From: Lysobacter_I brunescens
GTDB taxonomy: Bacteria; Pseudomonadota; Gammaproteobacteria; Xanthomonadales; Xanthomonadaceae
DNA length: 64,000 nt
Direction: 5' to 3'
NCBI RefSeq assembly: GCF_042677005.1
Contig: NZ_JBHTIF010000001.1
Coordinates: 1,550,001-1,614,000 of the forward strand
Shown: piece after piece, positions 17,865 through 26,931 of the stretch
Layout: every line of letters starts with the position of its first letter
How positions within the stretch are numbered: position 1 is the stretch's first letter
Made by a program: the position numbers and the translations under genes
The notes under the pieces: model-generated
Seen by the model: the letters and a program-made list of their open reading frames with translations, nothing else
What the model was told of the DNA's origin: nothing
The model's database searches: none

Positions 17865-18952
17865 GCGTCGATGACATGACTGACTTCATCGTCAGTCAGC
17901 TCCGGGAAGCAAGGCAGGGTAAGCACCGTTTCCGAGTCGCGATCGGTGACGTGCAGGATCACGTCGTCGAAACGACCTGCATGACACGCTTGGCGATGGT
18001 CGGGGATCGGATAGTGAATATCGGAGGCGATACCATGGGATGCGAGATGTGCTTTCAAGGCGTCGCGATGCCGGGACCGCACCACGTAGAGATGTGCAAC
18101 ATAATCGCTGCCCTCGCAGGGGTGAATGTCTATTCTGGAGTTGAGGATCTCCCGCGAGTAGCGCATGGCGATATGCCTGCGTCTCTGGTTCCAAGCGTCG
18201 AGAGAGGGCAGCATGATGGAAAGAAAGCTCGCCTGGATTTCGTCCAGCCGGCTGTTGCGGCCTCCTGGCAGCCTGTTGTCGTACTTGCCTGCCCAGCCGT
18301 ACTGGCGATACTGGCGCGCGAGATTCGCGACCCGCTCACTACGGGTCACCACTGCACCGGCGTCTCCGATCGCGCCCAGGTTCTTGGTGGGATAGAAACT
18401 GAAGGCGGCAGCATCACCGATGCTGCCAGCCCGGCGCCCTTTCTGATCGATCGCGCCGTGCGCCTGTGCGCAGTCCTCGATCACGGAGAGCCCGTGTCTG
18501 GCGGCGCAGGCTGACACTGCGTCCATGTCGGCCATCTGCCCGTAGAGATGCGTGACGATGACTGCCCGCAGGCTGTCGGGGCCGGAGGCGATGCGTTCGA
18601 GTTCGGCAGGATCCATCGTCGAGCGGCCTGGTTCGATATCCACGTAACATGGAATGGCCCCCGAAGCGATTACCGCGCTGGTGCCATACATCGCTGCGTT
18701 CGCGCAGAGCGCGACCCGGTCTCCTGGGGAAACGCCCGCCGACTTGAGCGCGATCTCGAGTGCATCCGTACCATTCGCCACGCCGATGCAGTGTTCCACG
18801 CCGCAATACCCGGCAAACTCACGCTCGAAGTTGGCGACAGCCGGCCCGAGAACGAAATAGCCGCTGCGCACGACGGCGTCGGAGGCCGCTGCGAGTTGTT
18901 CGCGAAATGGGCTCGTGCGCCGCCCGAGGTCGTTCAGTGGGATCGGAGTCAT
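17849..18952 (-). CDS. Sugar 3-aminotransferase, DegT/DnrJ/EryC1 family (FdtB-like)
   Basis: The product is 367 aa, full length for the family. The PLP lysine lies in FSFYPTKNLGAIGDAG, with IEDCAQAHGA and GVANGTDALEIAL before it. It transfers an amino group from glutamate to a dTDP-3-keto-6-deoxyhexose. With wxcM on both catalytic sides of this step it forms a three-reaction route from dTDP-4-keto-6-deoxyglucose to a 3-acetamido sugar, as with wxcK/wxcM in Xanthomonas. The genes for dTDP-4-keto-6-deoxyglucose itself (rmlA, rmlB) are not in the window. Confidence 0.9.
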   Translation of the reverse strand: MTPIPLNDLGRRTSPFREQLAAASDAVVRSGYFVLGPAVANFEREFAGYCGVEHCIGVANGTDALEIALKSAGVSPGDRVALCANAAMYGTSAVIASGAIPCYVDIEPGRSTMDPAELERIASGPDSLRAVIVTHLYGQMADMDAVSACAARHGLSVIEDCAQAHGAIDQKGRRAGSIGDAAAFSFYPTKNLGAIGDAGAVVTRSERVANLARQYRQYGWAGKYDNRLPGGRNSRLDEIQASFLSIMLPSLDAWNQRRRHIAMRYSREILNSRIDIHPCEGSDYVAHLYVVRSRHRDALKAHLASHGIASDIHYPIPDHRQACHAGRFDDVILHVTDRDSETVLTLPCFPELTDDEVSHVIDACNLF

Positions 18953-19028
18953 TCCAGGCCGCCTGGGATCATGTTGCGATCCCGTCAGTATACTTCACCC
19001 CGGTCTTCCTCCCCTCCTGGGGCCTCCG

Positions 19029-20015
19029 TCAGGGAGGCGGCACGGCTTCGCCCACGCCGTGCTGTTCGAGGTATCCGGCGATGCGCGCGAGCCCATCCTT
19101 GAACATCTGCCATTCCTCGCCATCTTGCAAAAAGGGAATCCAGGCCTTCTCCCCGTGAGGAGGCGATGGAACGATGTGCAATCGCTCCTGCTGGTCACCC
19201 AGGCCCAAACCAAGCAGATCGGCAGTGGAAGGCGAATGGCAAATGAAGCTTGCCGTTTCGATCTGAAGGGGAACCGCCGGCGCCAGTGATTCGTCCCATT
19301 CCCGCGTGGGCAGGCTGAGAAATAGCTTGGTATGGGTCGAAAGCTGGCCTGCGTAGTGCTGGACCATGTCGTACCCCAGCCTGGAGCCGATCACATGCGC
19401 CATCGCAGGCCTCATGTGCAGGATCAGGTGTGTCAGTACCATCAACCTGTCGTGTGGAGCATGATGCAGCACGGAAGTGGCTGTCTCCATGTCTATGATA
19501 GTCAGATCAAGGTGCTCTCCCAGTCTCTCCAGGTATTCACGACGACCTTCGGTCATCATAACGACCAGCGATCGGCCATGTGCTTCGGACAGCGCTCTGG
19601 CATGCCATTGCGCAACATTGCGTGGATCGCCGAGATCCCCGCATATGAGCATGGCATCCGCCCGCGGCGGCATCGAATCTATGATCCTGCGGTATGCGTG
19701 GCCTGCTGTCGCCCTGTGGAATGGCGTGTGATGGCACTCGATGCTGCGGAGGCGATAAGCTTCTGCGTGCAGTTCTTCTCCGCAGTCCGAAGAAATGTTC
19801 GCGATTTCCTCGATGGCCGATTCCGGCAATCGATACGGCTTGCGATGAGGTTGGCGATATCTGACCAATGCGCCATTCGGCACATGCTCCGGAACCGATC
19901 CCGGAACGAGCAGTCGTGCGGAATCGATCAAGGTGCGCTTGATCAACAACTGCATTCGAGCAGGCAGTCGGGAAATGAGGTGTACGTCCAGTGATCGCAG
20001 GATGCGCCTAATCAT
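19029..20015 (-). CDS. Glycosyltransferase-like protein, N-terminal domain only
   Basis: The product is 328 aa. I find no complete known domain. Its middle (LMVLTHLILHMRPAMAHVIG, SRLGYDMVQHYAGQLSTHTKLFLSL) resembles the N-terminal half of the GT4 protein encoded at 20793 (VHVLARLLIQRAPRVIHIIN, SRAAWEAVRRHGV). The C-terminal sugar-nucleotide domain with its EGLPN-like motif is missing. It may be a remnant or an accessory subunit of a transferase. The start overlaps the preceding gene by 8 nt, so it is translated with the operon. A 76-nt gap separates it from the aminotransferase gene, the longest gap in the operon. Confidence 0.6.
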   Translation of the reverse strand: MIRRILRSLDVHLISRLPARMQLLIKRTLIDSARLLVPGSVPEHVPNGALVRYRQPHRKPYRLPESAIEEIANISSDCGEELHAEAYRLRSIECHHTPFHRATAGHAYRRIIDSMPPRADAMLICGDLGDPRNVAQWHARALSEAHGRSLVVMMTEGRREYLERLGEHLDLTIIDMETATSVLHHAPHDRLMVLTHLILHMRPAMAHVIGSRLGYDMVQHYAGQLSTHTKLFLSLPTREWDESLAPAVPLQIETASFICHSPSTADLLGLGLGDQQERLHIVPSPPHGEKAWIPFLQDGEEWQMFKDGLARIAGYLEQHGVGEAVPPP

Positions 20016-20760
20016 TTGCGATGCGATCCGGGCGAGGAAGGAAAAAATCTGTTCTCGGTATGATCGCGCTCCTGCGTCGGTGTGATTCGTTGAGAGAGCC
20101 CTCGGATTTGATCCTCACCAGGTGGAGCGTATCGTCGACCGTGAAATGCGCGCAACCCTTCGACAGTGTCTGGCAGTGCCAGTGCCAGTCCTCGAAGCCG
20201 AATCCCTCGGGCAATCGCGATGTGCCGATGTAGGGATGCTTGTCCCTGATCGTTGCATGCGCGAACGAACAGGCGTTCCATGGGTTCGCGACGAGCAGGA
20301 TGCCTGGATCGAAATCCGGATGATCGCTGCCGATCTGTCTCCAGATGGCTTGCTGCTGGCCGAAATATGCGACCCATTCCGGATGGAACACATGGTTCCT
20401 GCCTTTCTCTGCTGCCTTGGCTAACGTGCGTGTGATCCAGTCTGCCCCAAGGTAATCGTCGCCGTCACTGATGGAGATCCACTCTCCTCGCGACATCGAA
20501 ACGCCGGCGTTTCTGGCCAGCCCGACATCGCCGACGCTCACCTCGATCAGCTGGTCGGAGTCCTCGAGAACATCGGCTTCTTCGAGACTCGACAGCGTCG
20601 CCCGGTCGGCACGATCGGCAACCGCGATGATCTCGCAGCGTACCCCGGAACGGCGCGCATGCTGCCTGCAGCGCGCAATTCCCATCAACGATTTCGATGC
20701 GATCTTTCCCTCGCCGTGAAATGTCACGATCAGGGAAACCTGTGTCGATGCGGAGTTCAT
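20008..20760 (-). CDS. Family 2 glycosyltransferase
   Basis: The product is 250 aa from ATG 20760; a TTG at 20796, overlapping the previous stop, would add 12 residues. It is a GT-A fold enzyme: VSLIVTFHGEGK at the start, GLARNAGVSMSRGEWISISDGDDYL with the DGDD metal motif, and GFGFEDWHWHCQTL as the acceptor-side acidic motif. It is a close paralog of the enzyme encoded at 22133, which shares EDWHWxCxT. It presumably adds one O-antigen sugar on the cytoplasmic side. Donor and linkage are unknown. Confidence 0.8.
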   Translation of the reverse strand: MNSASTQVSLIVTFHGEGKIASKSLMGIARCRQHARRSGVRCEIIAVADRADRATLSSLEEADVLEDSDQLIEVSVGDVGLARNAGVSMSRGEWISISDGDDYLGADWITRTLAKAAEKGRNHVFHPEWVAYFGQQQAIWRQIGSDHPDFDPGILLVANPWNACSFAHATIRDKHPYIGTSRLPEGFGFEDWHWHCQTLSKGCAHFTVDDTLHLVRIKSEGSLNESHRRRSAIIPRTDFFLPRPDRIAND

Positions 20761-20792
20761 TGGCGCGTCGCCTGGCGTCTGTATGCGACCAA

Positions 20793-22136
20793 TCAATCGG
20801 AGAGATAGCCTGGAAGTTCGGCGAGACTGCCTTTCATCGCATCGTATGTATGGCGCTGCCGGATCAGTTCCGCCGCAGCGCGCCAGCGCGATTGAGCTGT
20901 CTCAGGGTCATCAATGATGGATTGAATCATGGAGGACAGAACGGCGCCATCGCTATCGAACGGTGCAAGGTAGGCGTTCTCATCGCTCAGGAAATCCGTG
21001 ATGCCGCCGACGGCCGTACTCGCAATGGGCAAGCCCGCTGCAGTCGCCTCAAGCAGGACATTGGGAAGCCCATCCCATTCGGACGTGTTGAGGAAGCAGC
21101 AGTACTGCGAATGAGGCAGGCTCGAGAACCCGTCATAGGCTCCAAGAAGACGCACATTCTCTGGGAAGCGATGCGCTTTGGCGCTGTCGTCGAGCAGGGA
21201 GGCGCCGTAGACATCGAAAGTGAGATGCGGCATTCGCCGGGCGATGTTGGCTAGCAGGTCTGGACGTTTCTGCCGATCCATTCTGCCCGCCCAGAGAACC
21301 TTGCCGGCTGTGGTCGCGCGATATTCTAGGCCGTGAGCGAAATCCGTCGGAAAATAGACAGCGAGGAAGCGGGAAGCAGGCACGCCCAACTGCGCCTCCC
21401 ACAGCCTTGGGTAGACGGCGTTGTCGCAGATCAGCCTGTCGAGCATGTCGGCGCAGTCGACAAGGTACTCGCGCGCATATCCGACAGGTATTCCTGATGG
21501 CGAATAGTCGTCACAGTACAGGGATGCAAACAGGCGACTGCCTGTCCGAATCGAAACGCCGTGCCGCCTTACCGCCTCCCAGGCGGCCCGCGAATTGATG
21601 ATATGAATGACGCGCGGAGCACGCTGAATGAGCAGTCGTGCCAGGACATGGACCTGGTCGTCGAAGGCGAGCTGGCCGCAGATCGAACCGAATTCAACGA
21701 AACGCACGCCATCGGGAACCCTTGATGACCATGGTGAGTCCGAGGCTTCGGTCGCTATGACAAGTACATTCGAGAATGAGTGAGATGCCAGTAGTTTGAT
21801 GTGATGAAGCGCCCCCAGGTCGGCACCGCCGCGCTTCAGCCACGGCACGATGACGACATGGCTGAAATCGACCGGACCGATCGATTTCTCAAGCGCTGCG
21901 TAGGCGATTCCTGCCTGCGGTCGATCAGGCACTGCATAGAAGGCGAATCTGGAAAATCCTTCATGATCCGGCGCGAGTCGGGCGTCGTACCTTGCGGCAT
22001 GATGCATCTCATCGATCAGCCAATCCGGCATTGCAGGCACGGACGCGTTATTCATGGCTTCGGGCGCGCCGCTTTCGAGGCGCCGGGCGACATGTCGCAG
22101 CGCTCGCGCGGCGAAGTTGACGATTGATCTGCTCAT
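20793..22136 (-). CDS. Family 4 glycosyltransferase
   Basis: The product is 447 aa. The start at 22136 is chosen because it overlaps the preceding stop by 4 nt (ATGA), as elsewhere in this operon. The C-terminal GT-B half has VLWAGRMDRQKRPDLL (diphosphate/sugar-nucleotide loop), DVYGASLLD, and NTSEWDGLPNVLLEATAAGLPI with the E...E catalytic pattern of GT4. The N-terminal half includes VPWLKRGGADLGALHHIKLL. It probably extends the O-antigen chain; donor unknown. Confidence 0.88.
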   Translation of the reverse strand: MSRSIVNFAARALRHVARRLESGAPEAMNNASVPAMPDWLIDEMHHAARYDARLAPDHEGFSRFAFYAVPDRPQAGIAYAALEKSIGPVDFSHVVIVPWLKRGGADLGALHHIKLLASHSFSNVLVIATEASDSPWSSRVPDGVRFVEFGSICGQLAFDDQVHVLARLLIQRAPRVIHIINSRAAWEAVRRHGVSIRTGSRLFASLYCDDYSPSGIPVGYAREYLVDCADMLDRLICDNAVYPRLWEAQLGVPASRFLAVYFPTDFAHGLEYRATTAGKVLWAGRMDRQKRPDLLANIARRMPHLTFDVYGASLLDDSAKAHRFPENVRLLGAYDGFSSLPHSQYCCFLNTSEWDGLPNVLLEATAAGLPIASTAVGGITDFLSDENAYLAPFDSDGAVLSSMIQSIIDDPETAQSRWRAAAELIRQRHTYDAMKGSLAELPGYLSD

Positions 22137-22909
22137 TCTGCCGTCTCCGGGCGGATGCCTGCGCCGTAATGATCGTGCAGGGCTTCGAAATACGCCGAAG
22201 GAGAAATCAAGGCTCGCTGGCCATGCGCAGACTCGTTGCGAGACCCCCAGTGCTTCCTTCGATAGAAATATGCGCTTCCCCATGCCAGTTCATGTATGAG
22301 TCCACGGGCGTAGGTCTCGCAATTCCAGTGCCAGTCTTCATAGCCGAATCCGGTCGCCTGCGTGTGATGCGAGACATATGGTGTCGACTCGAATACGGAG
22401 CGCCTCGCGGATGCTGCGGATATCCACGGATTCACGCTGAACAAGCCATGCTTGTCGAAGAAATTTCCAGGCTGATGGACTTGCCAGCCGAATGTGTTGT
22501 ACATGCCGAAACAGACGACGATCTCCGGATGAAGAATGATGTCTTCGCCGCGCCCGGAGTGTGCATCGAGGTGGCACGAGAAATACTTGCTCGACACGAG
22601 ATCATCTGCATCGAGTATGCACGCGAATTCGCCACGGGATGCGGCTATGCCGGCATTTCTTCCTTCCCCTGGGTCGCCGTGGTCGACTTCAATGACGATG
22701 TCATCTGGCCTCCGCGCTGGATGCGCCATCACGACTCCGCGCGTGATGGCGTCGGCGCGATCAAGTACGAAGACGAATTCGATCTTGCCATGAGTCCTCT
22801 CGGTGATTTCCCTGGCTGCCGCGAAGGACATGATAGAAGTGTGTGCGAGCCGTCCCTCTCGGTGGAGAGTGATGATGGCGCTCAGAACAGGGGCGTCATT
22901 CGTTTTCAT
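22133..22909 (-). CDS. Family 2 glycosyltransferase
   Basis: The product is 258 aa from ATG 22909, inside the end of the upstream gene (14-nt overlap). GT-A motifs: LSAIITLHREG, FVLDRADA, EGRNAGIAASRGEFACILDADDLV (DADD metal motif) and GFGYEDWHWNCETYARG. It is a paralog of the 20008 enzyme, probably from duplication inside the cluster, and likely uses a related donor or makes a related linkage. Confidence 0.85.
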   Translation of the reverse strand: MKTNDAPVLSAIITLHREGRLAHTSIMSFAAAREITERTHGKIEFVFVLDRADAITRGVVMAHPARRPDDIVIEVDHGDPGEGRNAGIAASRGEFACILDADDLVSSKYFSCHLDAHSGRGEDIILHPEIVVCFGMYNTFGWQVHQPGNFFDKHGLFSVNPWISAASARRSVFESTPYVSHHTQATGFGYEDWHWNCETYARGLIHELAWGSAYFYRRKHWGSRNESAHGQRALISPSAYFEALHDHYGAGIRPETAE

Positions 22910-24767
22910 GGGTGTCCATCCATTTCGCCAAACGAAGCGACTCGGAGAGGCGTACGATTCGTTGCAGGCGGAAATCTGAAATATTCTTCGACAATCGGAG
23001 CAGCTCACTCTGGAGGTCTTCTTTCTCTGCTGCAAGCTCAGCGCATTTCGAATCGGAATCCTTGATGGTCTCTGTCATCCGTTCGATTTCGGAGCGCAGC
23101 TCCATGTGCTGTCTTTCCGCTAATGAGCAGGCCTCAGCCAAGGATCTTCTTTGCGAGTCAATCCACTCGATGGCCTCAAGCCTGTCGGCGAGGTAGGCTC
23201 TCAATTCGGATAATGACTCCCGGTTGGCGTCAAGTTCTGATCGATGCGCCTCCAGTTGCGACTCCAGCCATGTCGCCGCATCGTTCCTCTCGTCGATATG
23301 GGTCCTGAGTTCCACGATCGTGGCGTCTCTTTGATCGAGACACCGGTTCGACCTCTCCAGTGCAGCTTCAAGCCAAGACACTGCATCAGTACGTATCGAT
23401 AGTTCATCTTCCAGGGTGCGGATTCTCGTCGAAAGGTCCGAGATCTGTCCTTCCAGGGAGGCGACGGATTTTCTTCGCCAGGCGAGTTCGTTGCTCATGG
23501 CCTGCATCTGCAGGTCCAGACGTCGGTTCGACAGCCATTCGCCATCGCACCGGCTTTCTTCCTCATCAGGGGCGCGGATCGTAGGGTCATGGCGAGCGGA
23601 CTGAATGCGTTCCAGCTCATGCTTTTGCCCGCGCAGTATGGTCAAGTGGTACTCGTGGCATTCTGCAAGTGTCCTGTCCTTGCTGAGGCGCCATTCATAG
23701 TAGTCCTTGTTGAACAGTAGCTCCGAGGGGACAAGATATCCGATAAAAAAAGCATTCAGTGCGAGCGTTCGATCGCTGCATGCCAGCGAATGAAGACGGC
23801 CTCCGGGGGAGAATGCCGAAATGGCCGAGTCCCCGTAGCTCCTGTAGGGCAAGTCGAGCAGGAATGCTTCGCAGAGCACGCTCGAATTGATCGAGTGCAC
23901 TTCGCATACCTTCTCGAGGAATGCAACAGAATCAGGTGATGTGTCCCTTGCCCCGAGAAATCCTTTGTATTCGAAGTGTGCGCCTGGATGGTTCCTGACG
24001 AGAAGCGGGGAGCCGAGAGCTGCCATTCTCGCCTTGTGCAGCAGTCGAAGTGAATCCACGCCATTGGAATAAGCGATGACGTTGGAGTCGTCTTCCACCT
24101 GTAGGGCAACGCCGATACGGCGGTCCGCCGATCGTCTGGGAGAAAATTCGCCGTGGAAGAGCAGTTCGCGAACGGCATCCGGGCCGATCAGTTCGGCGCC
24201 TTGCATCAGGCTGCGTATTTCGGCTTCTTCGCGCCAGTTTGCCGGAGTGGTGTTCCCATTCACGCCCCTGAAGTCGAAGTAGATCGTGTTCGAGAACAGA
24301 GGCGCTCTGAGTGGGCCGAATTCGTTGTGTATCACAGGCAAGCCGAGGTCTCTGGCCGCAAGGCCCAGGCTGGGGCAATTGCACCAGGTCAGGAATGCCT
24401 TCCCCTTCCCGCCCTTGAGGAGCGCCTGTGATCCCTCCCGTATCGCGGATGAAAGCGCGATGTCTTCCGTTGTCAGCAACCGATGGAAGGTTTCAATGTG
24501 AGATTCGTTATGGACTTGCGATCTTGCGTCTTCCGGCAACGAGTGCCTTGCGTAAGAGCGGAATCTCGACAAGGAGGGGCAGACAAACGAATAGCCCGAG
24601 ACGCTCAGATTCTCGCCAAAAGGAATTCCTTCTTCGGCGAAGTATCTTTCGTCAGCAATGAAGGCGATCTCATGGGGCTCGAAGGCGGCCATCTGGGCAA
24701 GCATGACCCAGCGGAACAGCGGCCCCGACCCTCGATCGACGTAAGGCATCAGGAATGACAGATACAT
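22896..24767 (-). CDS. Putative glycosyltransferase with long C-terminal coiled coil
   Basis: The product is 623 aa. Residues 1-400 are a globular domain beginning SFLMPYVDRGSGPLFRW; I do not recognise it firmly, though the layout recalls GT99/Kdo-transferase-like N-terminal domains of O-antigen proteins. From about 424 to 600 the chain is one coiled coil. Within it, three units of exactly 35 residues repeat, each opening with AVSWLEAAL, AATWLESQL or AIEWIDSQR. The C-terminus is basic and amphipathic. It lies directly after wzt. In ABC-transporter O-antigen systems such as WbdD, a coiled coil of fixed length sets polymer length; the same role here is inference. Confidence 0.65.
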   Translation of the reverse strand: MYLSFLMPYVDRGSGPLFRWVMLAQMAAFEPHEIAFIADERYFAEEGIPFGENLSVSGYSFVCPSLSRFRSYARHSLPEDARSQVHNESHIETFHRLLTTEDIALSSAIREGSQALLKGGKGKAFLTWCNCPSLGLAARDLGLPVIHNEFGPLRAPLFSNTIYFDFRGVNGNTTPANWREEAEIRSLMQGAELIGPDAVRELLFHGEFSPRRSADRRIGVALQVEDDSNVIAYSNGVDSLRLLHKARMAALGSPLLVRNHPGAHFEYKGFLGARDTSPDSVAFLEKVCEVHSINSSVLCEAFLLDLPYRSYGDSAISAFSPGGRLHSLACSDRTLALNAFFIGYLVPSELLFNKDYYEWRLSKDRTLAECHEYHLTILRGQKHELERIQSARHDPTIRAPDEEESRCDGEWLSNRRLDLQMQAMSNELAWRRKSVASLEGQISDLSTRIRTLEDELSIRTDAVSWLEAALERSNRCLDQRDATIVELRTHIDERNDAATWLESQLEAHRSELDANRESLSELRAYLADRLEAIEWIDSQRRSLAEACSLAERQHMELRSEIERMTETIKDSDSKCAELAAEKEDLQSELLRLSKNISDFRLQRIVRLSESLRLAKWMDTHENE

Positions 24768-24773
24768 ATGGAG

Positions 24774-26126
24774 TTATCTTTTCATTGAAAGACGCATCGC
24801 GTGCGGAGTGGCGAGAAGTCTTCCGCCGTACTCTCCCCACTGGATGGGATTCTCTTCGATGTCCAGTACGGCCGTATTGAAACAGCGGTCGTAGAAATAA
24901 GTACTGTCATGCGCGGGCTTGATCCCGCAGTGAAACGAATAACGTCCCTTCGCGAACGGGAATTCCACATCCAACTCGAGATGGTACGTGCGGCCAGCCT
25001 CGAGGTTGGGGAGATGCTTTCCATAGAAATTCATGTTGTACGCGACGAGGTCGACGCCATGGGCGTCCCTTACCAGGAGGCCGATCACAGCGCCCTCGGC
25101 GATGTCCTGTCTCGCCTCGAACTGGAGGGTCAATGTGATTCTTGCTGCCTTCTGGATGCCCGTTACCCGTGTTTTTCCGTCGTGGCTGATGTCAAACCCC
25201 GTGAAGCGGACTTCTCCGCCTCCTGAGCGGTTCGACAGGATCGCATCGAATTGTGATTGATCCAAAGTCTGGCTGGCATGATGATCTTCCAGACGGAGGA
25301 CCCCTTCGCTCGCCGCCGTCTCCGAAAAACGCTCGACGGCATGCCTCAGGTCAATGTCCGAGGTGCTGGACATCGAGTTCTGGTAGGTTTCGCAGACCAA
25401 TTCCGATGGTCCGTCCAGCGCGATCCTGCCCTTGTCGAGGAAGATCGCTCGTCTGCAGATGCTTTTCACGGCGTTGATCGAGTGAGAGACGAACAGCAGG
25501 GTGACACCCTGTGAAATGATGTCCCGGATCTTGGCGATGCACTTCTGTTGGAAGAACATGTCGCCAACGCTCAGTGCCTCGTCAACGATCAGGATGTCCG
25601 GTTCCAGGTGCACCTGGATCGAGAATGCAAGTCTTACCAGCATGCCGCTGGAGTAGGTCTTCACAGGTTTGTCGATGAAAGTTCCTATGTCCGCGAATGC
25701 TTCGATGCTCGCCGCCTTGGACTCGGCTTCCTTCCGCGACATGCCGAGCACTGCCGCAGACAGGTTCATGTTTTCACGGCCGCTGAGCTCCGGGTTGAAC
25801 CCCGAGCCGAGTTCCAGGAGTGCACCGACGCGTCCGCTGGTCGTTACGGTGCCTGTTGTCGGCCGCAGAACGCCGGTCAGAATCTGCAGCAGCGTACTCT
25901 TTCCTGCGCCGTTGCGACCCAGGATTCCCACCGTTTCCCCGCGACGGATATCGAAACTAATGTCGTCAAGTGCGAGGTAACTGTCATGATCTTCCTGCTT
26001 GGCCTCGTTCGCCCCGAACATGCTCCATTCGTGCCGATGACTGAAGCTGTACCGCTTGCTGATCCTGGTCGCGATCAGGATGGGCGGGGTGATGTTCGCT
26101 TGGGGCTCAATGTCGTCAGAAGACAT
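24774..26126 (-). CDS. wzt: O-antigen ABC transporter ATPase with carbohydrate-binding tail
   Basis: The product is 450 aa, started at 26126, which overlaps wzm by 11 nt. Residues 50-265 are the nucleotide-binding domain: Walker A GRNGAGKST (70-78), a YSSGM signature, Walker B ILIVDEAL and the H-loop VSHS. Residues about 320-450 form a Wzt-C-type beta-sandwich, with EVRFTGFDISHDGKTRV and GRYSFHCGIKPAHD, that in other species recognises the capped non-reducing end of the polymer. It energises export of undecaprenyl-linked O antigen. Such a tail implies that the polymer carries a terminal modification. Confidence 0.93.
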   Translation of the reverse strand: MSSDDIEPQANITPPILIATRISKRYSFSHRHEWSMFGANEAKQEDHDSYLALDDISFDIRRGETVGILGRNGAGKSTLLQILTGVLRPTTGTVTTSGRVGALLELGSGFNPELSGRENMNLSAAVLGMSRKEAESKAASIEAFADIGTFIDKPVKTYSSGMLVRLAFSIQVHLEPDILIVDEALSVGDMFFQQKCIAKIRDIISQGVTLLFVSHSINAVKSICRRAIFLDKGRIALDGPSELVCETYQNSMSSTSDIDLRHAVERFSETAASEGVLRLEDHHASQTLDQSQFDAILSNRSGGGEVRFTGFDISHDGKTRVTGIQKAARITLTLQFEARQDIAEGAVIGLLVRDAHGVDLVAYNMNFYGKHLPNLEAGRTYHLELDVEFPFAKGRYSFHCGIKPAHDSTYFYDRCFNTAVLDIEENPIQWGEYGGRLLATPHAMRLSMKR

Positions 26127-26931
26127 CGGCGAACCCCCGCTTGTTTCCGATGAAGGATGCATACCCAAGCCACATGGCAGCCATTCCGATCGCAGGAGCG
26201 ACCAAGGCATAAGCCAAGCTGGGCGGCTGTCCCGAAATCAGGGCGCTCCTCGCGCTCTCGAGTACCCAGGTCAGCGGGTTGAGTGCGATGACCATCCTGA
26301 ACGTGTCGGACGCCTTTTCAACCGGAAACAACAGCGGAGACATGTACATCAGCATCAGGAGGATCACCGGCAGTGCATGCTCGATATCCGGCTTGTACGC
26401 GGCGAGTGAAGAAAGGAACCAGCAAGAGCCCGCGCAAAAAAGCGCGAAGGGAATGAAGACAACGGGAACCCAGATGATTCCTGCAGGAAATGTTCCCCGA
26501 ATCGCCCAGCTGAGGCCTATCCAGACCGCAAGCGTGACAAGGAAGTTGATCGCGGCCACGATGACGACAACCCACGGGAAGACTTCCAGGGGGAAGACCA
26601 TCTTCGTCACGAACGATTGGTTGTTCGCGATCAGCGTGGCCGACCTCGAGACGACTTCGTAGAAGAACATGTAGAACATGACGCCAGCGTGGAGAATCAG
26701 CGAGAACTCCAGCGTCGAACTGGCGCCACCCCATCGCACCTTCAGCAACACCCCGAATACCAGCGTATAGGCGCCTACAAGGAGCAGCGGGTTCATGATG
26801 AGCCATGCCAAGCCCAATGTGGACTTGCGGTATTTGCTGCGAAGTTCCTTGGCCACAAGCTGTTGTATGAGGTAGCGATGCTTGATGGCCGTGCGGAAAG
26901 CTTCCAGCGGATTGGCGGTTTGTGCAGTCAT
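26116..26931 (-). CDS. wzm: O-antigen ABC transporter permease
   Basis: The product is 271 aa, first gene of the operon. Start at 26931. It has the ABC-2 pattern: a cytoplasmic N-terminal helix with QQLVAKELRSKYRKSTLGLAWLIMNP (charged residues before the first span), then six membrane helices and the SPLLFPVEKA and NPLTWVLESAR segments. It forms the channel through which Wzt drives lipid-linked O polysaccharide across the inner membrane. Confidence 0.93.
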   Translation of the reverse strand: MTAQTANPLEAFRTAIKHRYLIQQLVAKELRSKYRKSTLGLAWLIMNPLLLVGAYTLVFGVLLKVRWGGASSTLEFSLILHAGVMFYMFFYEVVSRSATLIANNQSFVTKMVFPLEVFPWVVVIVAAINFLVTLAVWIGLSWAIRGTFPAGIIWVPVVFIPFALFCAGSCWFLSSLAAYKPDIEHALPVILLMLMYMSPLLFPVEKASDTFRMVIALNPLTWVLESARSALISGQPPSLAYALVAPAIGMAAMWLGYASFIGNKRGFADVF

